DNA from: Tilletia caries
Lineage: Eukaryota; Basidiomycota; Exobasidiomycetes; Tilletiales; Tilletiaceae
Assembly: GCA_032718865.1 (NCBI GenBank)
Contig: JALUTQ010000005.1
Location: 2,232,001 to 2,296,000 of the forward strand
Reading direction: 5' to 3'
Length of the DNA stretch: 64,000 bases
Part shown: positions 33,079-44,529 of the stretch, one piece after another
How the letters are laid out: every line of letters begins with the position of its first letter
Numbering within the stretch: the stretch's first letter is position 1
The notes under the pieces: model-generated
What the model was told of the DNA's origin: nothing
Seen by the model: the letters and a program-made list of their open reading frames with translations, nothing else
Database searches by the model: none
Made by a program: the position numbers and the translations under genes

Positions 33079-36000
33079 AACTCCATGGAGAACGGCCTTG
33101 CGCCTTCCATGTCCAATTCACACGGTCAAGTGACCTCAGATCCTTCAGATTCAACTAAGACGTCTGCGTCTGTGTCTGATGAGTCGGGCATCCTCTTCCT
33201 GGTCGATCGGCCGATCCTGTCCACGCCACGCACCCTACGTCCGAATGAATCCGTGCCACCTTTGAGCCAACCCAAACGTGCATTCGGGAACGTAGTCGTC
33301 CTTCCTCGCCAAGTCGCTGCCGGCACGGGACAAGGCTATCGGTCACATATTCCCTTAACGACTCACATCCGGGTGAACGACACGGACGGTCGCGCGCTCT
33401 CGACCTTGGTTGACACCGGCGCCACTCTATCCTGCGTCGACGCCTCACTCCTTCAACGCATGGGTGGTCGTCCCACCGGCTCCCCCATGAAGATACAGGG
33501 AATTGGGTCGTCGCACACGCTCGGATGGGCGACGCTTCCGGTGTTTCTGCACGCAACCGATCCCCATGGCCAGCACGTCCACCTCGAGTTTCATCAGGAC
33601 TTCCATGTCCTTCCGACGTTTCCACCGGGGTTGTGTCTCGGCATCGACTTTATTGTGGGTTACGACGTCTCGCTCTCCCCGACCCGCGGCCGTGGTCGCA
33701 TCGGTCGTTACACGTTCCCGGTTCACGAGAAGTTGGCGGGGCCGTATGCCAAGGACGCGGAGCTGTGCGTATCCTCGGACATCACGGTGCCGGCCGGATT
33801 CCGGACCTGGGTGCCCGTCGACGCGTCGTGTCTTGCGCCGGGGGTGGACTACACTGTCACTCCCCGCTTGTCCGTCACTCCGGATGAGACCGTCCGGTTG
33901 GCAGGGCCTGTCGGGTTGCTCACCCATGGCAACCGTCAGCATGTGTTGCTGGGCAACTACGGGCCAACGTCTTTCCTGCTCGAGCGCGGCAATTGTGGCT
34001 GATGCCGTGGGGGCCAGGATCGGCGACCAGCAGTCCCGGTCGGCGCATGTCTTCTTGGCTGGAGTTCCTGACGCTGCGGAGTCACCACCCCAGCCCGTCG
34101 CCCTCCCCGAGGATCCCGAGGACGCCGCTCTGCCCATTGACGTCTTCGAGGGCATCGACGTCGCCGAGAGTACGCTCACGAAGGACGCTGTCACCGTCCT
34201 CGTCGACGACTCCTTCCGCGTTGGCGTCGAGACCGATGGCCAGCCTCACGCCTCGGTAGTGTCTATCCTTCGCGCGCACCAAGATGCTTTCGCCCTCGAC
34301 GGTCGGCCAGGGCGGATCGAGGACCACGATATGAGGATCGAGCTGCTTCCCGATGCCGTCCTCCCCCCCGAACCTCCTCGTCGCGCCAGCCCCGAGAAGC
34401 GGACGGCTATGGATTCTGCGATCGAGCAACTCCTCGATTGGGAGGTTATCGAGCCTTCTCAGAGTCCCGTATCCTTCCCGGTGGTGATGGTGAAACAGAA
34501 CGGAAAGTGGCGGTTCTGTGTTGATTATCGACAGCTCAACTCGAAGACCGTCCCGGATCGATACCCCCTTCCGACCATCGACGCTATCTTCCAGACTCTC
34601 ACCGGGAAGAAATGGTTCAGCTCGCTCGACGCCATTCGGGGGTACCACCAGCTTGGTGTCGCGGCCGAAGACAGATGGAAGACCGCTTTCGTATGCCATC
34701 GAGGCCTCTACCAATACAAGCGCGTCCCCTTCGGCCTTCGAAATGCCCCGGCAATCTTCCAGCGGCTCATGGACCAGGTCCTCGGCAGCCTACGATGGCA
34801 ACAAGCGGTCGTCTACATTGACGATGCTGTCATTGCCACCGACACGCTCGAGAAGCACAACTCCGCTCTTGTTACCTTGCTCGAGAATGCGATGACGGTA
34901 AGGATGAGCACGGAGTAAGCCCCGGAGCGGATTTGCCGGAGCGCCCCGGTTATCCGGGGCCGCGCTCCGGGGGAGCCGGGAGTACGGAGTGAGAATCGGG
35001 AGTTTACCTCACCGTTGCCGGAGTACGGAGCTGACTTTTGAGCATTGTAGGAAATTCCCCGGAGTACGGAGCTGACCTCTTGGCGTTGCAGAAATTTCCC
35101 GGAGTACGGAGTAAATACCTGCGAAATGTGCCGGAGTACGGAGTTACCCCCGGAGTCCGGGGCGCTCCGGGGCCTCCACATTTTTCCCATAAGGAAGGTA
35201 TTTTGCTATAAACATGGGTATTTTGGCGTCAATTTTCAAAATTCATTTTCACAAATCTCATCTCGCAGTCCAAATCTGACCAAAACAACTCTTCAAGCGC
35301 TCTTAGCCTGTTCTCTTAAGCACAGCTGCTACAAGCTTGATCATGAGCATACACATTTCTGAAATCGCACCATATTTTGAGATTTGTCAGATCATCTCCC
35401 GGAGTACGGAGCTCCCCCGGATTATCCGGGCTCCGTAGCTACGGAGTACGGAGTAGACTTTCTGAAACACTACATCATTTGACGGAGCACGGAGTAACTT
35501 TTCTCTGGTGCTCCTTATCGTGACGGAGTACGGAGTAAGATGCTGGTGTAACTCTGAAAAGAGACGGAGCACGGAGCACCACAGAAAGTCAGCGGAGCGC
35601 CCCGGAGCATGGGCCCGGGAGTACGGAGCACTCCGGGGCGCTCCGGGCTCATCCTTAGATGACGGTGGGTCTCAAGTTCAGCCCCGCCAAATGCACTTTC
35701 GCCGTGCCCAGCCTTACCCTCCTCGGCCGCAAGGTTTCGGGCGCCGGCGTCGCGGTATGGGCCGATCGCGCTCAGGCGGTTCAATCTTTGGCTCGCCCCA
35801 CGACGCTTCAAGAGCTCTACCACACGCTTGGCCTCTTCGGGTACTACCGGGCTTTTATTCCCAAGTTCGCAGAGAAGGCTGCTCCGTTAACCCGGCTTCT
35901 CAAGGGATGGAAATATGAGTCTGTCGATGGTCAGACCCGGCTCGTGAACACCGAGGGGAAGGCGGTCTCGGCCGGTCGCGTCCCATTGGCTTGGGGAGCT

Positions 36001-38087
36001 GAACAGCAGGACAGTTTCGAGGCCCTGCGCGCCGCGGTCGCCAACCCTCCCGTCCTGGCTCACCCCGACCCGTCTCGGCCCTACATTCTCTACACCGACG
36101 CCTCCAAAGACGCTCTGGCGGCCATACTTCATCAGGTCTCAACCGCCCCCACCCCAGTCGAGGTTTCCGACGCCATTGCTCGCGTGAACACCCTCTCGGT
36201 CCCTCATCTGCCTGCGGATTTTGCCCGGGAGCGGTGGAATGCCTGGTTATCGGAGGACCGGCATTTTGGGCCCATTCTGCGCTCCGTTCGGTCCGATCCG
36301 GCCTCGGTTCCTGACTGGGTGATCCGGCAGGACGTACTGGTGCGTCGCAGCGACGACCGGGTTGCGTTGCCGGCGGCAGGCTTGTCCACGGTGCTGAAAG
36401 GGGTCCATGACGAGGGCGGACACTTCGGGTTTTGGAAAACCTTCCTGGCGGTCAGCCGTCACTTCCGGCGACCCCAGCTGTCGACTGCCGTCCGTGCTTG
36501 GGTAAAGCACTGTGAACTCTGCCGCCGAACGAAGACCGCCCCAAAGACCGGCATGCTGGACATCTCCCACGACCCGACGTTGCCGTTCGAGCACATCTCT
36601 CTCGATCTGATCTACGGTTTCCCTCGGGCTCGCTCGGGCAATGACGCCGCTCTCGTGGTACAGGACCTCTTCTCCCGCATGGTCTTGCTCGCGCCCTGCA
36701 CGAAGGAGATCACCGCCGAGGGGGTGGCCGCTATCCTCAGTGACCGGGTCCTTCGTCTCGGCTGGAGACCGCGGCGGATCGTGTCCGACTCGGAGGCTCG
36801 AGTGTCCGGGTCCATCATGGCTCAACTCTGTGCATCGCTGAACGCAGAGAGCACCCCGTCCAGCCCGTACCACCAGCAGGCGAATGCGTGGAGCGGGCGG
36901 TGCAGACGGTACAACGCGTCCTCCAGGTCTTGTCGTTGGATTCCAAGGCGCACTGGGATCGCCGGCTCCTTCCGTCTGTCGAATTGGCAATGAATGGCAG
37001 CCCTTCGACCGTGACGGGACAGCGCCCGTTTGACCTTGTCTTCCTCAGTCATCCGTCGGTCGTCCATGCCGTCTTCGATGCCGACGAGCACCTCGGCGTC
37101 AGCTCGTTCGCGGAGCGACTGGCGGCTGCTCAGGAACGGCTGGAGGAGGCTCGACGCCACATCACCATCGCTCGGCAGGAGCAGAAACGACGGTTCGATC
37201 ACCGACGCACCCAGCCCTCGCTGATCGTACCGGGCATGCGTGCTTGGATTCGCCTTCGGGACCGACCAGTCGCCGGCGCCACGGTGGACAAGCTGGACGC
37301 TAGGAAGCTCGGCCCGTTTTTCCATCTTGGAGGTTGTCTCGGCCCATCGCGTCCGTCTCGATCTCCCTGCTTCGATGGACATTGATCCAGTACTCAGCAT
37401 CGAGCAACTGGATCTTGAACCCATCGCTGATGATCCCTTTGCTGCGGACCGCCCCGTCCTCCCTGCGCCGTCTCGCTCCCCACTCGTCGACGACGACGGT
37501 GCTTCGGTTCGACGGACAGGATCCTCGGCTCCGACCTTCGCTGGATCTGATGCGGACGAGGATGCGGGCCCCAGTCTGCCCCCACGCGTACGTCGGCCCC
37601 CGCTGGGCCTTCAAGACTTCCAGCTCGGGACGGTCCGCGCCTCCCCTTCTGCTGCGCTACAGGACCTGCTTTACGGCCCCCTGTTCAAGCCCCAAACGCT
37701 GCAAGAAGGGGACACGCTCCTCACTCTCACGGAGCGGCCGGTCGCGTTTCTCTCTCGCCTCACCTCCATTGCCGAGTCCAAACTGGTGGCAGCCGAACTC
37801 GAGCTTGTGTGTCTGGCTTGGGCGTACCAGAAGCTCTCACACTTGCTCGAGGGCGTTATAACGACTGTCGTCACGGATCACGCGCCGATGGAGAGGATGC
37901 TCCGTTCAACCAATTCGATTGCATACGGGCCAATAATCACTCGCTGCCGGGCTGTTCTCATGCCTCACCTGGCCAACATCCGGTTTGTCTACCGCCCGGG
38001 CCCCCGCCACACCAATGCGGACGCGCTCTCCCGCCTGCCAACGATGACTGTCGACCAGGGACGGCCGACTTTGTTGGGGGGGGGGGG
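33079..38087 (+). pseudogene. Gypsy Pol: protease, RT, integrase and displaced RNase H, with frameshifts
   Basis: Protease: LVDTGATLSCVDASL (near 33410). RT: WRFCVDYRQLN, WFSSLDAIRGYHQ, VPFGLRNAPAIFQRLMD and YIDDAVIAT. After the MITE (34899-35657) RT continues with GLKFSPAKCTFA. The first part of RNase H is YILYTDASKDALAAILH (36081-36140). Integrase has the H2C2 finger (H...H, CELCRRTK) and the acidic D/D motifs LDLIYGFP and VSDSEARV. Then follows KLGPF, a GPY/F-type module. The rest of RNase H (RPVAFLSRL, AELELVCLAWAYQKLSHLLEG, TDHAPMERML, TNADALSRL) lies at about 37726-38040, after integrase. Frame breaks: an extra A at 33991-33992, a shift near 36889, and an extra T in 37317-37321. Confidence 0.85.
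34899..35657. mobile_element. MITE family F, copy b, inside Gypsy RT
   Basis: The ends are TAAGGATGAGC / GCTCATCCTTA, a variant of the family ends. The 8-bp duplication GATGACGG (34891-34898 and 35658-35665) is perfect. Removing the element and one duplicate restores the RT frame exactly. The interior is CGGAGTACGGAG arrays around a short core. Confidence 0.88.
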
Positions 38088-38088
38088 A

Positions 38089-38452
38089 TGTGCTGGCAAG
38101 TGGCCAGTAACCAGTGATGCAGCTTCTTCCACTTCTCTTTCTCAATTCTCTTCCTCTATGACTGCTGATTCCGTTCCGCTCCGATCCGACTCGGACACGT
38201 GGTTTCCACTCCAGCTCCTCGCAAACGTTGCGCAACGTGCCACTTTCTTCCCTTCTTCTTCTTCTTTTTCTCATCACTCGCCACAGCGGCTTCTCTCCCT
38301 TCTCCGCCTCGGCTATTTAAGCCACTGTGTCTCATTTTCCCCCTCTTGTAATTAGTCCGACACTGCATACTTGATTCATTTCAGTTCTTCCCTGAACACA
38401 GTCCTTAGTGTGAAAGCTAGGTGATTAGACTATCTCGGCCTGTGTTCGCACA
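38089..38452 (+). repeat. 3' LTR of the Gypsy element
   Basis: 364 bp, the same as the 5' LTR except for a 2-bp TG insertion near 38410. It follows the polypurine tract directly. Confidence 0.9.
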
Positions 38453-38457
38453 TGTCT

Positions 38458-38952
38458 CGGTGAGCCGTGAGCAGCGAGAATGATAACGATGGCGATGGAG
38501 ACAGAAGAGCGGCAGACGGGATGATGATCGAATCGCGAAGACAAGGCCGCTGTGAGACGATGCGCGAGCACAAAGCAGGAGCGAGTTGCGAACACGAGGT
38601 ATGCGGTGTTCTTTGTGGTCGGGTTACGGGTATGTTCATTCAGGCATATTGTGAACGACATCGGGACCAAGTCGTTGGAGTCTTCTTCTATGTTGCAGGT
38701 CCCGCTCATCGTGGAGAGCCCCTCGTTCTCCGGAATCTTCATCTGGGCCTCAGAAACGGGCAAAAGATCAACGAGGACCTCAGGGAACGACATCGCCGTC
38801 GAACCAACGGGTTCAGGAAGCATTCATTGCTGTGCGCTGTGGTCAGTGTTTCGAAGTATACTTGAAGGACCAGAATTTTTTTCAAAACATACTACAGTAT
38901 ACAGTATGTTTCTGGTCCAGAAGGTCTGAGTACTGCGACAGTATGGAAAAAG
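38458..38952. other. Intergenic or relic DNA after the Gypsy element
   Basis: Frames on both strands are open for over 100 codons but show no recognisable domain. A near-perfect hairpin, GGACCAGAA...TTCTGGTCC, spans about 38868-38916. Confidence 0.4.
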
Positions 38953-39115
38953 CAGGGCTCGGCACGACTATGGGATTTTACGACTATTACGACTATAGCC
39001 TCATACGACTATGAGCGACTATAGTCTTAGTCATAGCCGCTGATAGCCGCACTTACGACTATGACTATGACTATGCTCCAGAAAATGTAAGACAATAGTC
39101 GCCATAGTCGTTAAA
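38953..39115. mobile_element. Truncated MITE family C fragment
   Basis: Starting at GGGCTCGGCACGACTATGG, about 160 bp match the last part of the full element at 52718-53431 in inverse orientation, ending at GTCGTTAAAAA. The other end is missing. Confidence 0.75.
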
Positions 39116-39564
39116 AACCGCGACCGACCTGACCCTGAGTGGCCCAGCGGAATTCCCCAGCCTCTCGGACGTTGCCGGGAGGTGGGAATATACCGCAGAA
39201 AGTTGGAGACCATCAATTACCACGTGGCGGTACCACCCCGCACCACAACTCTCTCCTCCTTTGCCCAGTCTCAAACACATCTTATGTAATTTTAGCTTTC
39301 AGGTCTCAAGACAAATTTTGACGCGAGCAGGAACCTGTATAGGAACTATGCAGCTCGCGAGCGAGAGACGCTACAGGCGCACAGTCACGTCTCACGGACG
39401 CCAGTCGCGAGCAGGACGCTACAGGGAAAAAGACCCGGCAGCGGAAACTGCTGCTTGCCGGCTGCCGGTTGAGCTCTCGGTTTGTCTCTCTGGAAAAAGA
39501 AACGTGTGTAGATTTTGCGACTTTGTCTCTACACATTCTTCAAACTCCTCTTCCACTCGCCCTC

Positions 39565-39895
39565 ACCTCTCTCGCCCTCACCCACACTCTCATTCTCATT
39601 CTCATTCACTCTCACTCTCACTGTGCTGGCAATACGTGGCGAAGCCACATGGCCAGTTATCTTATCTGTTATCATTATCTTCCTCTCTTCCTTTCCCACA
39701 CTCTCGCATAGCAACACTTCCATCCTCCACATTTCCCACGCCATTCTTCCAGTCACTTCTTTTCTCTTCCTCACTTCCCTTTGTACTTAGCCTTCGAATA
39801 ATACATCGATGATCTTCTAGCATACGCAGCTTCCTATCTACGAACCATTGTGTTCGCACACTCACTCTCACTCTCACTCTCACCCCTCTCTCCAT
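39565..39895. repeat. CTCACT/CTCATT microsatellite, interrupted by the solo LTR
   Basis: CACTCTCACTCTCATT-type units lie on both sides of the solo LTR (about 39565-39621 and 39861-39890), so the LTR landed inside the array. Confidence 0.7.
39622..39860 (+). mobile_element. Solo LTR of a related Gypsy family
   Basis: 239 bp start TGTGCTGGCAATACGTGG and end GTGTTCGCACA, like the LTRs of the full Gypsy element at 30338-38452 but much diverged inside. A 5-bp duplication, CTCAC, flanks it (39617-39621 and 39861-39865). The array context means CTCAC could also be part of the microsatellite. Confidence 0.7.
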
Positions 39896-41280
39896 GCCCT
39901 CGCTAAACTTCCCTCCTGATTATCACAGCAACCCTCTTCCGCGATGTCTGACCGCCCCATACGCTCTCTGCTGCGCGCTGGTCATGCACCGACTCTCCTT
40001 ATCTCCTCGCTTGCCTCGCGTCTTTGATTGCTACAGGCCGTCTCTAATCCCCCTCCTTCTCTTCCGATTCATCAGCTCCCTTTCTTTCGTTCTCCTCCAT
40101 CTCTTCCAGGTTTTGTCAGCTCCCTTCCTTTCTTTTCTCTCCATCTTTGTCTCTTCGGTATCTTCCAGGTCCTTTCCGCCGACATACGCCGACGTTTCTC
40201 ACATTACCCCTCGCTTCGTGCGCCTGGTCCTGACGCGTGCTGACCGCCTGACCCTGACCACCCTTACTCGCAGCTTACATATTTCGCGCTGACAAAATGA
40301 GCTCTTTTTCATTCTACAGCACAAAGCCATGCCTTCCCTCCATGGCTGACTTACGGCGCACGGAGCTTCTTGATTCTTCCTTTCCAACTGATCTTCACTC
40401 AGGCACAGGTTTCTGACCTCGCACAACTTCCCCTTCTAGCGTCTGGACTCCGGTTCACCTGCTTCCCCTTGTCCGTTCATACAGCTTGTCACGGAAGCGA
40501 TGCAGGAACACACAACGCTTGATCCCGGGGGCTGACCTTCCGTTTCACGCTCACGCTTCCAACCATTCTCACTCCTTCCGCATCATTGACTCTGCGACCC
40601 AAGTCATTTCCCGCCGCAGCGGTCTCCTTCCTCGACCCTCTTCTTCTTTTTATCTTCCCTTCTGCGGTTCTGCCCTCGCTACTCTTCCTCTTTCATTTCC
40701 CTACAGTCGGTCTACCACACCCTCGTGTGCTTCCGACGGTGAGTAGACTGCTTTGGCCTTGACGGAAGGGCACCACGGACAGATGATGCTCTTAGACCGA
40801 TTCTCAATTTCACAGCGATCTGCGATACTGACCAGGAGTTACAGACTGGACTGCCGCCTGCCGGGGAGCGAGGATGTCAGTATGTCAGTGCTGAACAGCG
40901 AGTAGACAGGGGACTCGAGAAGGGTGATCGGTTATATATCCTGTAGCTAGAAATCGAACCCTATATGAACCCGATTCTACTGTATGTGAATTGTGATCCA
41001 CGTCCACATAGCGTACTCCGCGTCCTCTGAACACGAGCAGGAAGAATTTTCCGCCCATAGCGAGCTCCTCGCGTCCTGTGACGCTGGGCACACGCGAGTG
41101 GGGCGCGAGTAAGCCGCCGCGGCGACCGGAGGAGTCGCTTGCGTCCCATTGCCGTCTCAGATCGTCTCGCTCGTGTCAAAACTGTTCTGAGGTTCAGACG
41201 TCCTGAGGAGCTCGGCGGGGCACGTCGTAAGCAGGGCTGCAGGGATGCAGAAAGGCGGATGTCCAAGCAGGTAGTTTGTG
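39896..41280. other. Intergenic stretch, nothing recognised
   Basis: Pyrimidine-rich on the plus strand to about 40750. No frame has domain character or codon bias like the host genes. Confidence 0.4.
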
Positions 41281-41329
41281 AGTTTTAAAAGGAACCTAGA
41301 ATCACAAACGCAGCCTCATGGAGAAAAAA

Positions 41330-42186
41330 AGGAACGTACCAGCAGTGGTCTCCGTCTTCCCAGGATCAATAACCCGAATCGGACTTCCATACTTAAAAGA
41401 GGGGAAGCACAACCGCTTCAGCCCCCACCCATGCTTCCTCCTCCCTAAATGGGCACAGGGAACAAGCACAACTCACAGTCCATAAATCACCAAAGCCTCA
41501 ACCATAGCACTGGCGATTTGCGCAATCACACTGCAGCACCTTCTTCCATGGAAAGCCGCGGAAGATTGCCAGCGAGGGCGTCACGGCTGGGTGGAGATGA
41601 GCTCCGGAGACGCCGCCGGCAACGAAGATGGCCATGGCTGTGTTGATTCCCCATCCTGAGCTTACTGGCTGAGGGAGAGGGGCGGGGAGGATGTCAGTTG
41701 TTGGCGAGTGGAGAGAAGGGGAGGATGGGGATGGAGGACGGGGACATACCTGATAGGTAATCTCCTTTGGGTGAGGACAGGTCGTGCAGTTCTTCATATA
41801 TGTACAAGGTTGTAAGGAAGCGGGGTCAGTATTCTATACCACCACTTATTACTCATTCGAGCCAAAGAAAACAGGGAAAACGTACGGAAAACAAAGAGCT
41901 GCATGTTAATCACATTGCCGAAAATAATCAAGATGCACGTCCCCAAGAACTTGATGAAGGAGGAGCAGATGCAAGCAGAATTGACGAGCTCTTCGACCTC
42001 GACGCCCCGGATACGGATTGATGGACTGCAGAGCACAGGATAGCGGTCGGCAAATGCCGCGTTGGTTATGTGCTCGTGGCTGTTGCTGGTAATCAAGAAG
42101 AAGACTATTCGTAGGCATTCAAACTTCAAACTACTTAGATTATTTGAATTTTTGGGATTGAGATCATGGAAAATGAAAGAGGGCAT
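41330..42186 (-). pseudogene. Aquaglyceroporin (MIP family) pseudogene
   Basis: Reading the minus strand: a first exon ends at 41886 with FIKFLGTCILIIFGNVINMQ, the first membrane helix of aquaglyceroporins. A middle exon ends at 41750 (SSPKGDYLS). The next, from 41664, reads VSSGWGINTAMAIFVAGGVSGAHLHPAVT and RGFPWKKVL, the loop B region. The canonical NPA is HPA here. Then the frame shifts by one base (IAQIASAMVEALVIYG continues one frame over). A last piece, PIRVIDPGKTETTAG, is near 41350. The second half with the NPARD loop is missing. The family is secure; the gene cannot make a working channel as written. Confidence 0.72.
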
Positions 42187-42787
42187 GCCTTGAGATGAAA
42201 AACACAGCTACAGGAAGGGACAAAGACCATCATTCCGCACGGACTCGTTGTTTTCGGTTGGCTGGAGTTGGACTCGGCGAGGGTGGTGTCTCACAGTTCG
42301 TGGAAGCAACATTCTTTTTCGGCGCGGCTGGAGCGTCCGAGCGATGGCGATGCTGGGAGCTTCCTTGATAGGCGTCTCGACGAGTGTAGTATCAGTCGAC
42401 GGTTCGGCGACAGTCGAAGGTGTATGGGTGAGTTTGACACGCTTAGATCGTGCCTCGAGAATGAGGGAGGCCCGGTTGTTGACCGTGACCTTCTCATTTT
42501 TGAGAGCGGCAAGAAGGGATGATGAGGCAGGCTCGACAGCGACGATGCGCCGCAAAAACGCCCGTACCGTGCCGTCCTCATCGACGCAGTTGAGGATGGC
42601 GTCAAAGTTGACGACGGTGCGGGGAGGAGCCAAGCGTTGAAGCGCAGCGTGTCCTCAAATTCGACCTCAAGAGTGTAGTCAAGCCAACCCGTAGTCTTGG
42701 TGAAGAATACCTTGCCGATGATGCGGCCACTCTTCCTGTTAGCTTCGACGTGGACGAGTACACCATTTCCGCTGATGAAGACGGGAC

Positions 42788-44257
42788 TAAGGATCTTCCC
42801 GGAGTAGATCCCCGGAGCCCGGACTCCGGGGCGGCGCTCCGCTCAGCTCCGTCTGAGATCTGGCCAGCTCCGCGCTCCGCAAAATTTCTGGTGATCAGCT
42901 GGCGAGCACTCCGTGCTCCGTCGAAGTCGCGGTTGCGCGCAAGAATCTACTCCGTGCTCCGTATATTTTTCACAGGCGGACTCCGTGCTCCGCACATTAG
43001 CTCCGCGGACTCCGGGGTACTCCGGGGTGTCATGAAATGATTCCAACATGGGCTCAGAAGAACGTCAAATCTCATCGAAACAGTTCAATCACAGCCTTAG
43101 AAGTCTATATCATTCCTTTCTAAGGGTTTACTGCCCCCAAAAAGCTGAAATACACAGTATTTCGACCTGATTTGGCCGAGAAATCCCTCAAAAACCGGTC
43201 ACATGACTCAGTTTTGGCCATCACGTGACCCACTTTGCCATCCCCGGAGCTCCGTCGGGACGCCTTTATCGCCTTCAACCCCAATTCCACGTGGAAGAAA
43301 ATGTTGAATATGATCAGGATCTCCGGGATCAGACTCTGCACACAGTGTAGAGGAAACGCTTGGGGGATGTAATTGCAATGGAGAGACTACAGGGATCTTA
43401 TAGGAAGCAGGACAGGCTGATAGGAGAGACTGAGAGTGAAGTAGTAAGGAAGGTAGATGTTGAGGACGACTATAAACCGTTGATCGTTGAGGTTGAGGTG
43501 CAGGTCGGAGTACTGGTGAGGAAGAAGGTCGGTCCGGTTTGGCCGAGATGTATGGTGTCGCGAGGACAGGTTTCAACAGAAAAACTAGATCACGTGACCT
43601 CACTTCCAGCTCGGCGGGGGGGCTTTGCCCCCCCGGAACCCCCCCAACCAAAAGGACAGTCTTGTCCGTCTCCATTGCTATCATGTCTAATCCTGCCCGC
43701 TACGTGCTAACTCTAACCCGAAAAAAAAAGTGGCGTCCTGCATCTAACTTAGCAACCAAGTAGAAAAAAAGGAGAAAAAAGAAAAAAAGAAAGACCTGAA
43801 AAGGAATCTAACCGCAAACCTGCACAACCGCAAGCCACATCACTAACGCCTATACTATGAGGGAAAGTTGATGCAGACCTGGATTTGTGACGCAATATAA
43901 GCAGCTCCAACGCGAGCGCGCTAAAGAGAGGGATCAAAGCGCGCTAAAGCGCGCCCCGATCGCATCAATCGCCTAATCACCGATACCACGTGGAATTGGG
44001 GTTGAAGGCGATAAGGGCCTTGCTCCGTCGGACTCCGGGGTCTACTCCGTACTCCGGGGCTTTTTTGACAATGCAAGCAAACTCACTCCGTGCTCCGGGG
44101 TGTGGCAGCCATACCTTCGCGGAGTAGCTCCGCAAATCTAAAGCTAGTAAAAAACGCTCAAATCTCGCTCCGTGCTCCGTACCCGTGCAGAGCGTCCCCC
44201 GGAGTCCGCGGAGCTCCGGGGAATGCTACTCCGGGGCCTACTCCGGGAAGATCCTTA
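42788..44257. mobile_element. MITE family F, copy c, containing a MULE-type MITE
   Basis: TAAGGATCTTCCCGG ends with the perfect 8-bp duplication GACGGGAC (42780-42787 and 44258-44265). It is expanded to 1470 bp by a nested element at 43259-44021. Confidence 0.88.
43259..44021. mobile_element. MULE-derived MITE nested in family F
   Basis: Its ends share TTATCGCC and the CCCCAATTCCACGTGG core with the 5.3-kb MULE. GCTCCGTCGG is repeated on both sides (43249-43258, 44022-44031), giving the expected 9-bp duplication plus one chance base. The interior has no transposase and is unlike the MULE interior, so it is a non-autonomous derivative. A polyA-rich section lies at 43722-43790. Confidence 0.8.
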
Positions 44258-44529
44258 GACGGGACCGGCGGGAAGGCTTGGGCTCTCTGGGTCGGATCCT
44301 GCGAAGGGCGAAAGGTAAGTATAAGTAAACGAAGAGCAAACCTCTACAAGCCAGTCCAAATCAAACCTACCATCGAACTCCTCTGGGATCTGACGGAGAC
44401 AGGTCATCTCGTTGATGTACATGCGGGGGGGGGGGGGGGTTCGTGACGAAAGGCTGCTGAGTGAGGACACACGCACCAGGCGGTTGGATATCCCGGCCCC
44501 ATAGAGACAGCGTAGACGTCACGGGGGGG

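Larger units (their letters stand above)
30338..38452 (+). mobile_element. Ty3/Gypsy LTR retrotransposon, recently inserted
   Basis: The 5-bp target duplication TGTCT lies at 30333-30337 and 38453-38457. The LTRs (30338-30699 and 38089-38452) start TGTGCTGGC and end TTCGCACA, and in my reading differ by one 2-bp indel (TG at about 38410), which indicates a young insertion. A G-rich polypurine tract (38077-38088) precedes the 3' LTR. After the 5' LTR comes TGGTGATGAGAG, the usual place for a tRNA primer site. The order is gag, protease, RT, partial RNase H, integrase, then the remaining RNase H. A MITE (34899-35657) splits RT. Confidence 0.92.

Noticed and set aside
38552..38929. Protein-coding gene after the Gypsy element
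   Set aside because: Open on both strands, no domain, and no splice pattern that improves either reading.
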